Assembly (NCBI GenBank): GCA_021784715.1
Contig: JAJYHP010000103.1
Coordinates: 1 to 22,956, forward strand
Direction: 5' to 3'
DNA length: 22,956 nucleotides
Source of the DNA: a bacterium
GTDB taxonomy: Bacteria; Eremiobacterota; Eremiobacteria; Baltobacterales; Baltobacteraceae
A program made the translations under genes and the position numbers. This document shows positions 1-10,841 of the stretch, piece by piece. Numbering within the stretch: position 1 is the stretch's first letter; each line of letters opens with the position of its first letter. The notes beneath the pieces were generated by a model. That model had not been told where the DNA came from and ran no database searches. It saw only the letters and a program-made list of their open reading frames with translations.

Positions 1-57
1 CCCGGGGAATTCGGCGAAGGTAACGAGATTCTCGCGCGCAAGCATAGCTCGGCGTGA
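1..57 (+). CDS. 3' end of an unidentified upstream gene (partial)
   Basis: Reading from base 1, frame 1 is open for 18 codons (PGEFGEGNEILARKHSSA) and ends in TGA at 55-57. That stop overlaps the GTG start of the glycosyltransferase gene at 54 in the arrangement GTGA, a common sign of translational coupling, so I read this as the C-terminus of the preceding gene in one operon. The fragment is too short to name. By context it may belong to envelope polysaccharide or LPS synthesis, but that is inference only. Confidence 0.4.
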   Translation, partial: PGEFGEGNEILARKHSSA

Positions 58-1037
58 CTGATTCCTCATCGGCCCTCATCGTCCGCCTCGACGCCCTCGG
101 CGATACGCTGGCGCTCGCGCCCTTACTGCTCGCCCTGCGCGACGCCGCGGTCCCGACCGATATCGTCGTCGCGCCCGCCGCGCGCGACCTCTTCGTGCGA
201 GCCGCGCTGCGGCGTGCCTACATTGCACCCTTCGCCCAACGCGACGATAGCGCGGCAAATCGGAGCGCGATTCGAGACTTCGCCGAGCAACTGCGTCCCA
301 ATCGCTATTCGCACATCCTCGTCGCAACCGAAGATCCCGCGGGATATCGGCTCGCCGCAGCGCTCGCGGCTCCGCATCGCGTCGGTTTCCAGAACGGTTG
401 GGGCAAACCGCTCAAGTCGCTCTGGGTTCGCTCGCTGCTTACCGAGACGCGATATCGCAGCGCGGGGCTCGACGCACGCGCGCCGCACGAATGCGAGGTC
501 CTTTTCTCGCTCGGCACATCGTTACTCGCACCGGGCGCTCACCCGTCGCGCGACCCCGCCGCACTTCGCGGCCTGATCCTGGAGCGCGACGTCGCCGCAC
601 GCCATCGCATCGCGCTGCAACTCACGTCGAAGTGGGAGCGGCTAGGCATCGCCCACTCCGACGTTCGCACCTTTCTCGACCGAGCGCGCGAGCGCGTCGG
701 CGATATCACGCTGCTCGCCCCGGACGCCGAACGCGCGAGCATCGCCGATCTCACGGCGGGGCTTCCGGGAATCGAATGGTTCGCAGATCTTCGGTCGTGG
801 ATCGCGGCAATCGCAGCGGCCGACGTACTCATCGCCCCCGATTCCGGTGCGATTCACGTTGCGGGCATCCTCGGAACGCCGTGCGTTGCCGTCTATGAAA
901 GCGGACGCGACTATGCGCTCCAACGCGCGCGTTGGAGCCCCTGGGCCGCGCCTAACGCGACGCTTGAGGGCACTGCGGAATGGCCGCAGCGCGCGCTCGA
1001 TTCCCTCGCATCATTACAAGAATCGATCCACACCTAA
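54..1037 (+). CDS. Glycosyltransferase family 9 (ADP-heptose:LPS heptosyltransferase-like)
   Basis: A 327-residue protein of GT9 type. Enzymes of this family transfer heptose or a related sugar from a nucleotide donor to the LPS inner core at the cytoplasmic face. The N-terminus carries the family's beta-strand/loop (LIVRLDALGDTLA, residues 8-20), and the C-terminal Rossmann half carries the donor-site signature APDSGAIHVAG (about residues 261-271) followed by LGTPCVAVY. The length is normal. The start is GTG, supported by its 4-base overlap with the upstream stop; I see no strong ribosome binding site. The last 86 bases overlap the convergent DUF2079 gene. The acceptor sugar cannot be told from sequence. 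The family assignment is secure, the heptose specificity is not. Confidence 0.85.
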   Translation: MTDSSSALIVRLDALGDTLALAPLLLALRDAAVPTDIVVAPAARDLFVRAALRRAYIAPFAQRDDSAANRSAIRDFAEQLRPNRYSHILVATEDPAGYRLAAALAAPHRVGFQNGWGKPLKSLWVRSLLTETRYRSAGLDARAPHECEVLFSLGTSLLAPGAHPSRDPAALRGLILERDVAARHRIALQLTSKWERLGIAHSDVRTFLDRARERVGDITLLAPDAERASIADLTAGLPGIEWFADLRSWIAAIAAADVLIAPDSGAIHVAGILGTPCVAVYESGRDYALQRARWSPWAAPNATLEGTAEWPQRALDSLASLQESIHT

Positions 1038-2367
1038 CGACGACGCGCAACCCCCCATCGGCTTCGAGCGCCGCGAGCCGCGCGGCGTTCTCAACGAGGC
1101 GCGGCGAGCGCGGATACGCGCGATCGATCAATACGATCGCAGCGGGTAACGGAGCGCTGCCGTCGTCGGGAAGCAACGTCGCCCTCGCGTCGCGAAGCGC
1201 GAGGTGGCCGAAGGCTTCTTCTTGCGTGGCGACCGCGAGCCCGGCGGGCCAGCGTTGCAGGTAGGCGTCGAGCGCGCGGTCGCGCGCTTCGATCGGTCGG
1301 AGGTTCAGCGCCGGATGCAGGGGATCGGCGAGCGCGAACTCGAGCACGCAGAACGCAAGCGCGACATAGGTGCGACGGCGAGATGCCTGCGGGATCGCGA
1401 AGGCAAAGGCGGCGAGCACGTAGCCGATCCACGCACCCGCGTAGTGCGTCCCCATCGTAAACGTGGTGGGCATTCGCGAGAGCAGCACCTCCGCGAATGC
1501 CGGAATCGCCAGCACGATCGCCCGTGATTGCAGCGGAATACATGCCAGCGGCGCGAGCGCGAGGACGAGAAACCCGAGGCGCGCCGGCACGGTCGCCGGC
1601 AGCGCGCGAACGTCTGCGGCGTTCCACGCGTAAAAGCGCGTTGGTTGCCATGCGGGGTTCGCGCCGACGTGCGGTGCGATAGCGAAAAAGAAGAGCGCCA
1701 CGACGACGAAGGCGAGCCCCGAGAGCGCGAGCAAAAATCGCCGCATCGCGGCATCACCGCGCAACGCCCATGCCGCCGCGAGAGCGCCGACCGCGATAAA
1801 GAGCGCCTGATCTTCCTTCACGCCGATGGCGCAAGCGGCGAAGAGCGCTGCGAGGCGGAAACGGCGCGCGTCGAGAGCCCAGACCAACCAGAGCACCGCC
1901 GCCGGCGCGAACGCATTTTCGTGAAAATCCACGAACGCCAACCCTGCGAGCGGAGGGTAGAGCGCGGCGATCCATGCGGCCCATGCCGCCGTACGCGCGT
2001 CGGCGCGACGTTCGACGATGGCGTAGACCGCAGGAATGACCAGAGCGCAGGCCACCGACTGTACCGCCACCAGCACCAGTGGCGAATTCCACACGTGCAA
2101 CAACAGCATCGGCACGCCGAGGACCGGCGAAAAATGAAAGGCCCAATGGCTGCCTTCGATCGTGTTGCAAAGACAGAGAAAATTGCTTCGGAGGCTCTGA
2201 GCGAAGATTCCGAAATCGACCAAGTTTCGGTGCACCGCATACCGCCACGCACCGAGCGCGGTAAAAAGCACCGCATATCCGGCGGCGATCGCCCAGGGAA
2301 GTCGCCGTCGCACCGCCGCTACTGCGTGGCGCCGATTGCGGCGCGGCGCGTCTGAAGATACGGCCAT
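952..2367 (-). CDS. DUF2079 polytopic membrane protein
   Basis: About 471 residues from the ATG at 2367, with many hydrophobic segments (the first near AIAAGYAVLFTALGAW). It has the conserved stretches of the DUF2079 family: VDFGIFAQSLRS, EGSHWAFHFSPVL, YPPLAGLAFVDFHENAF, WALDARRFRLAALF and KEDQALF. DUF2079 resembles GT-C membrane glycosyltransferases in topology, but its reaction is not established to my knowledge. The frame is open further upstream inside prfB, but that extension is Arg-rich and looks like read-through of the prfB 3' end. ATG 2367, overlapping prfB by 49 bases, is my choice; GTG 2313, just after the prfB stop, is an alternative. Neither has a clear ribosome binding site. 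The gene is probably transcribed with prfB. Its 3' end overlaps the GT9 gene antisense. Confidence 0.8.
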   Translation of the reverse strand: MAVSSDAPRRNRRHAVAAVRRRLPWAIAAGYAVLFTALGAWRYAVHRNLVDFGIFAQSLRSNFLCLCNTIEGSHWAFHFSPVLGVPMLLLHVWNSPLVLVAVQSVACALVIPAVYAIVERRADARTAAWAAWIAALYPPLAGLAFVDFHENAFAPAAVLWLVWALDARRFRLAALFAACAIGVKEDQALFIAVGALAAAWALRGDAAMRRFLLALSGLAFVVVALFFFAIAPHVGANPAWQPTRFYAWNAADVRALPATVPARLGFLVLALAPLACIPLQSRAIVLAIPAFAEVLLSRMPTTFTMGTHYAGAWIGYVLAAFAFAIPQASRRRTYVALAFCVLEFALADPLHPALNLRPIEARDRALDAYLQRWPAGLAVATQEEAFGHLALRDARATLLPDDGSAPLPAAIVLIDRAYPRSPRLVENAARLAALEADGGLRVVVRCGSILVMMRGNRARAAAIPQCPQASR

Positions 2368-3435
2368 ACGAACGCGTCGATTTCGCCGTCGAGGACGCCT
2401 TGGGCGTCGCCGACTTCGACGTTGGTACGATGGTCCTTGACCAGTTGATACGGCTGCAGGACGTAGGAGCGGATCTGCGATCCCCATTCGTTGGCCTGCC
2501 GTTCGCCGCGCAAGGAACTCAGGCGTTCGTCGCGCTCCTGTGCGGCCCGCTGTACGAGTTTCGCGCGCAATATATTCATCGCGACTTCGCGGTTCTGTGC
2601 CTGCGATCGTTCTTGTTGCGATGCGACGATAATACCGGTTGGCTCGTGGATGATGCGGATCGCCGACTCGGTTTTGTTGACGTACTGGCCGCCCGATCCC
2701 CCCGACTTAAAGGTTTCGATGCGGACGTCGTCGGGCTTGATGACGATTTCGCCGTGTTCCTCGCCGGTAATCTCCGGAATCACGTCGACGGCGGCAAACG
2801 ACGTGTGGCGTCGATGCGCTTGATCGAACGGCGAGAGGCGAACCAACCGATGGACGCCGCGCTCGCTCTCCAACATGCCGTACGCGTTCCGACCACGGAC
2901 GAAGAACGTCACGGATTTTAGCCCGGCCTCTTCCGCCGGCGATTCCTCGACGAGTTGCGTCTGGAAGCCGTGACCTTCGGCCCAACGCAAGTACATGCGC
3001 AGGAGCATCTGCGTCCAATCGGCGGCGTCGACTCCGCCCGCACCGGCAAAAATACTGACGATCGCTCCGTGATTGTCGAACTCGCCGTCGAAATTCGCGG
3101 CCATCTCCAATTCGTTGAGTTCGCGTTCGCAGGTGGCGATGCTCGTATCGATCTCCGTCTGCGCGCTGTCATCGTCGCCGAAGAGTTCGAGCATCTCGCG
3201 TGCGTCGGCGAGCGACGCGGCGATCCGGTCCATCGTGCCGAGCTCCTCTCGGAGATCGGCGAGTTCTTTCATCGTCCGCTGGGCGGCCCCGGCATTATCC
3301 CAGAAGCCTTCCGCACGCGACCGCTCGTCGAGTTCGGAGGCACGACGCGCCTTACCGGCATAGTCAAAGACGCTCCTTGAGGCCCTCGAGGCGAGCGCTA
3401 CAGGCAGAGATCGAGGTTCGTTGCGTTTGACTCAT
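2319..3435 (-). CDS. prfB: Peptide chain release factor 2, with programmed +1 frameshift
   Basis: RF2 reads UAA and UGA stop codons and triggers peptide release at the ribosome. The gene is in two frames. Frame 0 starts at ATG 3435 and reaches an in-frame TGA (3366-3364) as codon 24. A +1 shift at CTT-TGA-C continues into 31 codons plus the long 317-codon frame beginning MKELADLREELG, giving about 371 residues, the usual RF2 length. The specificity motif SPF lies in RLSPFDQAHRRHTSFA, and the catalytic GGQ lies in SGGSGGQYVNKTESAIRI (near residue 247 of the joined protein). The stop is TAG at 2321-2319. Taking the gene as starting at 3272 would lose 54 N-terminal residues. DUF2079 follows with an overlap. 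secA lies upstream, separated by an opposite-strand gene. Confidence 0.95.
3363..3378 (-). promoter_or_regulatory. RF2 programmed +1 frameshift site
   Basis: Read on the minus strand, the sequence is AAGGAG-CGT-CTT-TGA-C. This is the classic RF2 autoregulatory element: an internal Shine-Dalgarno sequence (3378-3373), a three-base spacer, the slippery CTT codon and an in-frame TGA followed by C. When RF2 is scarce the ribosome pauses at TGA and slips +1 to read GAC; when RF2 is abundant it terminates after 23 residues. Spacing and order match the Escherichia coli element. All parts are directly visible. Confidence 0.95.
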
Positions 3436-3529
3436 TGCGGCGCGGTCGCTTCTGGATTTTTGCGCGAGCACCTTTCCAACCGTGGCCCCGCGCGTGAACG
3501 AGAGACACCACTACCCCGATGGAGGCATC
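3436..3529. promoter_or_regulatory. Divergent intergenic region between prfB and the GDPHL protein
   Basis: These 94 bases separate two outward-facing genes, so they should hold both promoters. I cannot identify convincing -35/-10 pairs. On the plus strand GGAGG at 3521-3525 is a good ribosome binding site four bases before ATG 3530. No comparable site precedes ATG 3435 of prfB. Confidence 0.35.
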
Positions 3530-4399
3530 ATGCTCGATTTCAACACACAGACCACGTTGCCCAATATGCTCGGCGGGCTCTCATCGTTCGCCGACCCGCT
3601 ACAGGCGCTCGAAAGCCCGGGAACGCGCGGCGCCACCGGCACGAACGACGGCATCGCGCGCTTCCTCCCGCCGGGTTTCTCCGAGGGCGGCGGCGCCTTT
3701 CCGGTACCGGGGCCCTTAGCCGGCATTTCCAATTTACTGATGCAACTCATCGGTATGCTCGGGTCGCTGCTCAACGGCGGAGGCATGCCGTCCGGGGGCG
3801 GAAACCCCACCGCAGCGCCGGAAAATTATTTTTCGAACGCCGGCGGCTCCTCGACGGGCGATCCGCACCTGCGTTTCACGGGGCAGAGCACGGCGGGAAA
3901 TCTCGCCGGCAGCTGGGATTCGATGAGCGGACACGGCGATCTCCTCGACTCGGATTCAGTCCCCGGCGGATTTTCGATCTCCACGACGCCGACTGCGCCG
4001 AATGCGCGGGGCGTCACCTACAACGCTTCGGCGAGTATCACCACCAACGGCGGCGCCACCATTCTCACCTACGGCGCCGACGGCACCGCAACGATCTCCC
4101 AGAACGGAAACACGACCGCGCTCGCACGCGGCCAGAATCTCTCGCTCCCCGGCGAAGCGATCTCGTGGAATGCCGACGGTTCGATGCAAGTGAATGTCGA
4201 CGACGGCAACGGTGGGACGATCGCCACGACGCTATCGCAGAACGGAGAAGGCGTCGACGTCCGTGCCAACGCACAGAACGTCGACCTCGGCGGCGACCTC
4301 GTCACCGGCGCGACGCAGGGACCGCCTCAACGAATCGGCGGGCCGATTCCCGTGCCGCCGCCGATCCTCGATCCGCGCATTCGGTACACGCGGCTCTAA
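3530..4399 (+). CDS. Unrecognised Gly/Asn-rich protein with a GDPHL motif (VWD-like?)
   Basis: 289 residues from ATG 3530, chosen over the in-frame GTG at 3482 because GGAGG lies four bases upstream. The N-terminal third is Gly/Pro-rich with one hydrophobic helix (LAGISNLLMQLIGMLGSLL). Then comes STGDPHLRFTG, followed by about 130 residues of short beta-like repeats rich in Asn, Gly, Thr and Ser (ISTTPT, GVTYNASASITTNGG, TYGADGTATISQNGN, SWNADGSMQVNVDDGNGG). The tail is Pro-rich and ends RIRYTRL. GDPH at the head of a beta domain recalls von Willebrand factor type D modules, but the cysteines of that domain are absent, so this is only a resemblance. There is no signal peptide. The composition suggests a surface or secreted protein, by inference. 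It stands alone on the plus strand between secA and prfB. Confidence 0.7.
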   Translation: MLDFNTQTTLPNMLGGLSSFADPLQALESPGTRGATGTNDGIARFLPPGFSEGGGAFPVPGPLAGISNLLMQLIGMLGSLLNGGGMPSGGGNPTAAPENYFSNAGGSSTGDPHLRFTGQSTAGNLAGSWDSMSGHGDLLDSDSVPGGFSISTTPTAPNARGVTYNASASITTNGGATILTYGADGTATISQNGNTTALARGQNLSLPGEAISWNADGSMQVNVDDGNGGTIATTLSQNGEGVDVRANAQNVDLGGDLVTGATQGPPQRIGGPIPVPPPILDPRIRYTRL

Positions 4400-4418
4400 T
4401 CGCGCTCCCGAGCGGCGG

Positions 4419-7049
<2,631 letters not shown>

Positions 7050-7055
7050 GCTGAG

Positions 7056-9707
7056 CTATATACTCCGAGAAAGGTCAGATGTTATGGTGCGTTCTTGTAC
7101 CGGCACGAGCGGAAGGTCGACCGAGAACGTGCTCCCGGCATTTTCTTTAGAACGCACCTGAATGCTTCCCCGATGCGCTTCGGCGATTTTTTTGGCGACG
7201 TAGAGGCCGATTCCCGAGCCCTCGATGCCTTGGTTCCGCGCGTTACTTCCGCGACCGAACCTCGAAAAGACCGTTGCTAGGTCGCCCTGCGGGATGCCGA
7301 TACCGCGGTCGGTGACTTCGAGGACCGCGCGACTTCCTCTTTTTGCAACGCTGACGACGATCTCTTCGCCGGAGTACTTCAACGCATTAGAGATAAGGTT
7401 GTCGAGTACGTGACGGAAACGCGAGCGATCGAGTTCGACGATCGCTCCTTCTTCTCCGGAAGCGAAAACGACGCGCGGATTATTCGGCGCGATCTCGGCG
7501 AGGTTTTCGGCGACGTATTTCGAGAAGTCGGTCGGCTTTTGATCGAGCGCGAAGCTCTCTCCCTGTGAATGCGCGAGCGCGAGGGCGTCCTCCGCGAGCC
7601 GCACGAGCCGTCTCGCCTGCCCGTAGATCGTTTCGATCTCTTCGGAGTTGGTCTTCGCGTTCTCCATGAGCAGCTCGCAATATCCCTCGATGACGGTCAG
7701 CGGACCGCGAAAATCGTGCGCGAGCATCGCGAGCAGATCGTCCTTGAATTGATTCGATTCTTGCAGCGCCCGGTTCGCATCGGTCGATGCCGCGTAGAGT
7801 TCGAGATTGCGCAACGCGAGTGCCGTGAGCGCTCCGAGCTCTTGCAGCAACCGCAAACGGTCCCGACTAAAGCGAATCTCTCCCTTCGCGCCGACGAGAA
7901 GGAAAGCGTCGATCGCATCGCCCGACCCTTCATTCGCTCCATGCACCAAAGGCGCGACGGCAAAACCGACTCCTTCGATGAGCCGCTGAACGCGTCGCTC
8001 TTCGGGGCCTATCCCCATCGCTTGCGTGACGCGCATATCGAGGGCGAGCCCCGTGCGAGCGATAAGGCCCTCCACCGGCCCGCCGTACGAGCCGACGAGG
8101 CCGTACCGGTCGCCCATCCAGCGCAACACGCACGCTTGCTCGGCATCGACGAGCGAGGCCGCTAAGCGCGACATGACCTCGGCGAGCGTCGGCAGATCGA
8201 CCTGCCCGAGAATCGTTCGCGCCGCTTCGGCGAGCGTTTCGCGCTCCTGAGCGCGGCGCCGTTCGCGTTCGTAGGCGTGGGCGTTCGCGAGCGCAATCTC
8301 CAAGTGCGAGGCGAGAGTGCGTACGAACATCGCCCGCTCGTCTTGCGGCCAGGTGAAGCCGCCGTCAACGCTGCGCATGGCGATCAGGCCCCACAGGTTC
8401 CCGTCGATCCGCAGCGGGACGACGACGCCGGAGCCGTCGCCGAAGAGCGCTTCGCGCGCGGCGCGAGGGAGCAATGCCGAATCCGAAGGATCGTCGACGA
8501 CGAGGAACGGTTCGAGGCCCGCTCGTTCGACGCGGTCGAGCGGGGTAAAACCGCGCGAACTATCGCGCGAACGCATCGCACGTCGCACCAGCGAATCGCC
8601 GTCGAGAATGTATGCAAAACAATCGATCGGCAACTCGTGCGAGGTCGTGACGACGAATACCAGGAGCACTTCGTCGACGTATTGCGTATCGCGCAAAATG
8701 CGAACGACCCGTTCGAGCGACTCCGCCTGCGTTCGCCGCGCGCGTTCGCGCTCGTAGAGCCGAGCGTTGGAGAGCGCGAGACCGACGTGGAACGCTAGGG
8801 AACGTAGGGCGCTAATATCGGCGTCGTCGAACGCGTGGGGTTGCGCCGATTCGAGAACGAGCGCATTTTCAATTTTACCGTCGACGATGAACGGAACGCC
8901 GATCGCGCTGCGAGCGCCACCTTTAGCGGCGTCGTGCCCGGTGTCGTAATCGTCGCGGCGCGCCGCCAATCCCGAGAACACCTTACGCAGTTCGCTTTCG
9001 AGTTCGATCGCCGTCGTCGGGGCGTCGGCGAACGGCGCGCTCGACGCGACGGGGACGACGCGATTGCTCCCGGATCGTTCGAAAATCGTACATGTGTCGG
9101 CATTGAAGGCCGAGCGAACCCCGCTGACGATACCCCCTAGAACGTCCTTCCGATCGAGCGACTTGTGAAGGCGTTCGTTCACCATCGCCAACAACTGGCT
9201 GTCGCGCGAGAGTCGATGCGCCGCTTCGAGGGCGCGGGCGGTATCGAGAAGGTGCGTCGCGACGCCGCAAAAGGTAACCAGGTCTCGCTGCACGGCTTCG
9301 TCGAGCGGATCGTCGAGACCGACGACGAGCACGCCGATCGTTTTCTGCGAGGTAATGAGCGGCACGAAAAGGGCATCGCAATCGATCGCCGCCGGGCTCA
9401 CGCCGGCGAGGACGCGCTGCTTATCTTGCGGCACGAAACAGATGCCTTCGCGCTCGAAGCGCGCGAGGGCGTGAAGAAAGAGCCGCCGCAATTCATGAGA
9501 ACCGTCGCGTAACCGAAAGCCCGCCGCACCCTCGGGGACGGTGGCGACGACGAGCGAGTCGTCGACGAACAGCAGCGCCGAGGCGAAGCGTACGCGCGCG
9601 ATCTCGGCGGCACCGCGGGCGAGTACGTTCGCGCGGTCCTGCGGATCGCTCGCGGCGATTAACGCCGCGAGCGCCGAATAGAGCCCACGCGAATCGCCCT
9701 GGGTCAT
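7056..9707 (-). CDS. Multi-GAF sensor histidine kinase (orphan)
   Basis: 883 residues without an evident transmembrane segment, so probably cytoplasmic. The N-terminal 650 residues look like four GAF-type sensor modules (roughly 10-160, 180-330, 345-495 and 505-650), each ending in a helix such as ALSNARLYERER, ALANAHAYERER or ALRNLELYAAS. They are followed by a HisKA domain with the H-box LAHDFRGPL (phospho-acceptor His664; HDFRGPL replaces the usual HELRTPL) and an HATPase_c domain with DNLISNALKYS (N-box, near 769), DRGIGIP (G1, 800-806), FSRFGRG (F-box) and GSGIGLYVAKK (G2). No response regulator is in the window, and I cannot assign a ligand. The gene sits 12 bases after the NHL lipoprotein gene and six bases before secA, so transcription is probably shared. 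Confidence 0.9.
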   Translation of the reverse strand: MTQGDSRGLYSALAALIAASDPQDRANVLARGAAEIARVRFASALLFVDDSLVVATVPEGAAGFRLRDGSHELRRLFLHALARFEREGICFVPQDKQRVLAGVSPAAIDCDALFVPLITSQKTIGVLVVGLDDPLDEAVQRDLVTFCGVATHLLDTARALEAAHRLSRDSQLLAMVNERLHKSLDRKDVLGGIVSGVRSAFNADTCTIFERSGSNRVVPVASSAPFADAPTTAIELESELRKVFSGLAARRDDYDTGHDAAKGGARSAIGVPFIVDGKIENALVLESAQPHAFDDADISALRSLAFHVGLALSNARLYERERARRTQAESLERVVRILRDTQYVDEVLLVFVVTTSHELPIDCFAYILDGDSLVRRAMRSRDSSRGFTPLDRVERAGLEPFLVVDDPSDSALLPRAAREALFGDGSGVVVPLRIDGNLWGLIAMRSVDGGFTWPQDERAMFVRTLASHLEIALANAHAYERERRRAQERETLAEAARTILGQVDLPTLAEVMSRLAASLVDAEQACVLRWMGDRYGLVGSYGGPVEGLIARTGLALDMRVTQAMGIGPEERRVQRLIEGVGFAVAPLVHGANEGSGDAIDAFLLVGAKGEIRFSRDRLRLLQELGALTALALRNLELYAASTDANRALQESNQFKDDLLAMLAHDFRGPLTVIEGYCELLMENAKTNSEEIETIYGQARRLVRLAEDALALAHSQGESFALDQKPTDFSKYVAENLAEIAPNNPRVVFASGEEGAIVELDRSRFRHVLDNLISNALKYSGEEIVVSVAKRGSRAVLEVTDRGIGIPQGDLATVFSRFGRGSNARNQGIEGSGIGLYVAKKIAEAHRGSIQVRSKENAGSTFSVDLPLVPVQERTITSDLSRSI

Positions 9708-9719
9708 CGTCTCTGCACG

Positions 9720-10841
9720 TTACGGGCTCAGCGCGATGCCGACGACCGTCCCCCCGACCGAAAGCGAGGCTTTCGGAGCGACGTTCCCCGTGGCACCAGG
9801 GGCGAAGACGAAGACCTTATTCGCGCCGCTGTCGGCCACATAAATGTTTCCGGCAGCATCGATTTTCACGTCGCTCGGAGCGATGAAGCCGGTCGACGAA
9901 CCGGCGATGATCGCGGTCGGTGCCACGTTCCCGGTCGCATTCGCCGCGAAAACGAGGACCGCAGGTCCGATGCCGACCGCCGAGGGATCGGCGACATAAA
10001 TCGTGCCGTTGCTCGCGACGGCGACACCACGCGGCGAGCCGAGGTGCGTCGACGATCCAACGATCGCGGAGGAAGGTGGAAGATTCAGCGGCGTCTCGAC
10101 GGGCGAGGGAGTCGGCGAAGGGCTCGCCGTCGGCGAACCCGACGGACTCGGCGACGGAACCGGGGTCGCCGTTGCGACCGGGGTTGCGGTCGCAACCGGT
10201 GTCGGCGAGGGCGAGGGTAACGTATAGGTCGCCACCGTCGCATCTCCGCTATTAGCGACGATTACCGCATTCCCGCTCACAAACGCAGCTCCGGTGGGGA
10301 TATTCAGCAAGGTTGCCGCTCCGCCGATTGCATTTTGCAGCATCGGCGAACCGCCGGCGATCGAATACACGAGCAGCTGGCTCGGGTCGATCGAGGCCGG
10401 GTTGAGCGTCGTAATCGCCATGAGATTCTGCGCTCGCTCGATGGTGAGCCCGCGCGGCTCGGGAACCGCGAGCGAAGAGCCTATGTACGTCGCATAGGGA
10501 AGCACGTTGCCCGTCGCTTGCGGCTGAAACTGAAGGATCGAGGACGCCCCAGTGCTCGCATTGTAATTGGCAACCCACAGGTTCCCGGTGGAATCGAAAT
10601 CGAGGTACTGCGGAGCGTTCAGGGTCGTCGATGTCCCGCCGATCTGATAGCTCGGCGCGGTTAACGAACCGGTCGTCGACGAGAATATCGCCACGGCGTT
10701 GAGCGAGGTATTGGACGCATAAAGCGTCGAGGTGGCGAAATTCGGACCGATATTAAGGTTGGTCGACGTACTGGAATTGCACGCAGCGACCGCGACTGCG
10801 ACGCTGATGGCGGCGAGTCCGAGGGTTAAACGACGAAGCAT
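9720..10841 (-). CDS. NHL/beta-propeller-type lipoprotein
   Basis: 373 residues. The N-terminus is a lipoprotein signal (MLRRLTLGLAAISVAVAVAAC, lipobox VAAC with Cys21), so the mature protein should be lipid-anchored outside the inner membrane. The body has recurring NHL-like blades: ASNTSLNAVAIFS, LDFDSTGNLWVANYN, VAVASNGTIYVADPS, VKIDAAGNIYVADSGANKVFVFAPGATGNV. Halfway through, a Pro/Ser/Thr/Ala-rich linker (about residues 210-250, with SPSPTPVATATPV-type repeats) separates two blade groups. NHL propellers usually bind protein or carbohydrate partners; no enzyme activity is implied. AAGGAG (10852-10847) gives a strong ribosome binding site five bases before ATG 10841. The start overlaps the upstream small ORF by 16 bases. 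Confidence 0.85.
   Translation of the reverse strand: MLRRLTLGLAAISVAVAVAACNSSTSTNLNIGPNFATSTLYASNTSLNAVAIFSSTTGSLTAPSYQIGGTSTTLNAPQYLDFDSTGNLWVANYNASTGASSILQFQPQATGNVLPYATYIGSSLAVPEPRGLTIERAQNLMAITTLNPASIDPSQLLVYSIAGGSPMLQNAIGGAATLLNIPTGAAFVSGNAVIVANSGDATVATYTLPSPSPTPVATATPVATATPVPSPSPSGSPTASPSPTPSPVETPLNLPPSSAIVGSSTHLGSPRGVAVASNGTIYVADPSAVGIGPAVLVFAANATGNVAPTAIIAGSSTGFIAPSDVKIDAAGNIYVADSGANKVFVFAPGATGNVAPKASLSVGGTVVGIALSP

Noticed and set aside
1..12. CCCGGG followed by GAATTC at the very start, resembling adjacent SmaI and EcoRI cloning sites.
   Set aside because: The bases form open codons that end exactly in the GTGA overlap with the next gene, and the order does not match the pUC polylinker I know. 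Treated as chance.
2368..2487. Upstream extension of the DUF2079 gene by 40 residues.
   Set aside because: The extension is Arg/Pro-rich, lies wholly in the prfB coding sequence and has no match to the family's N-terminus.
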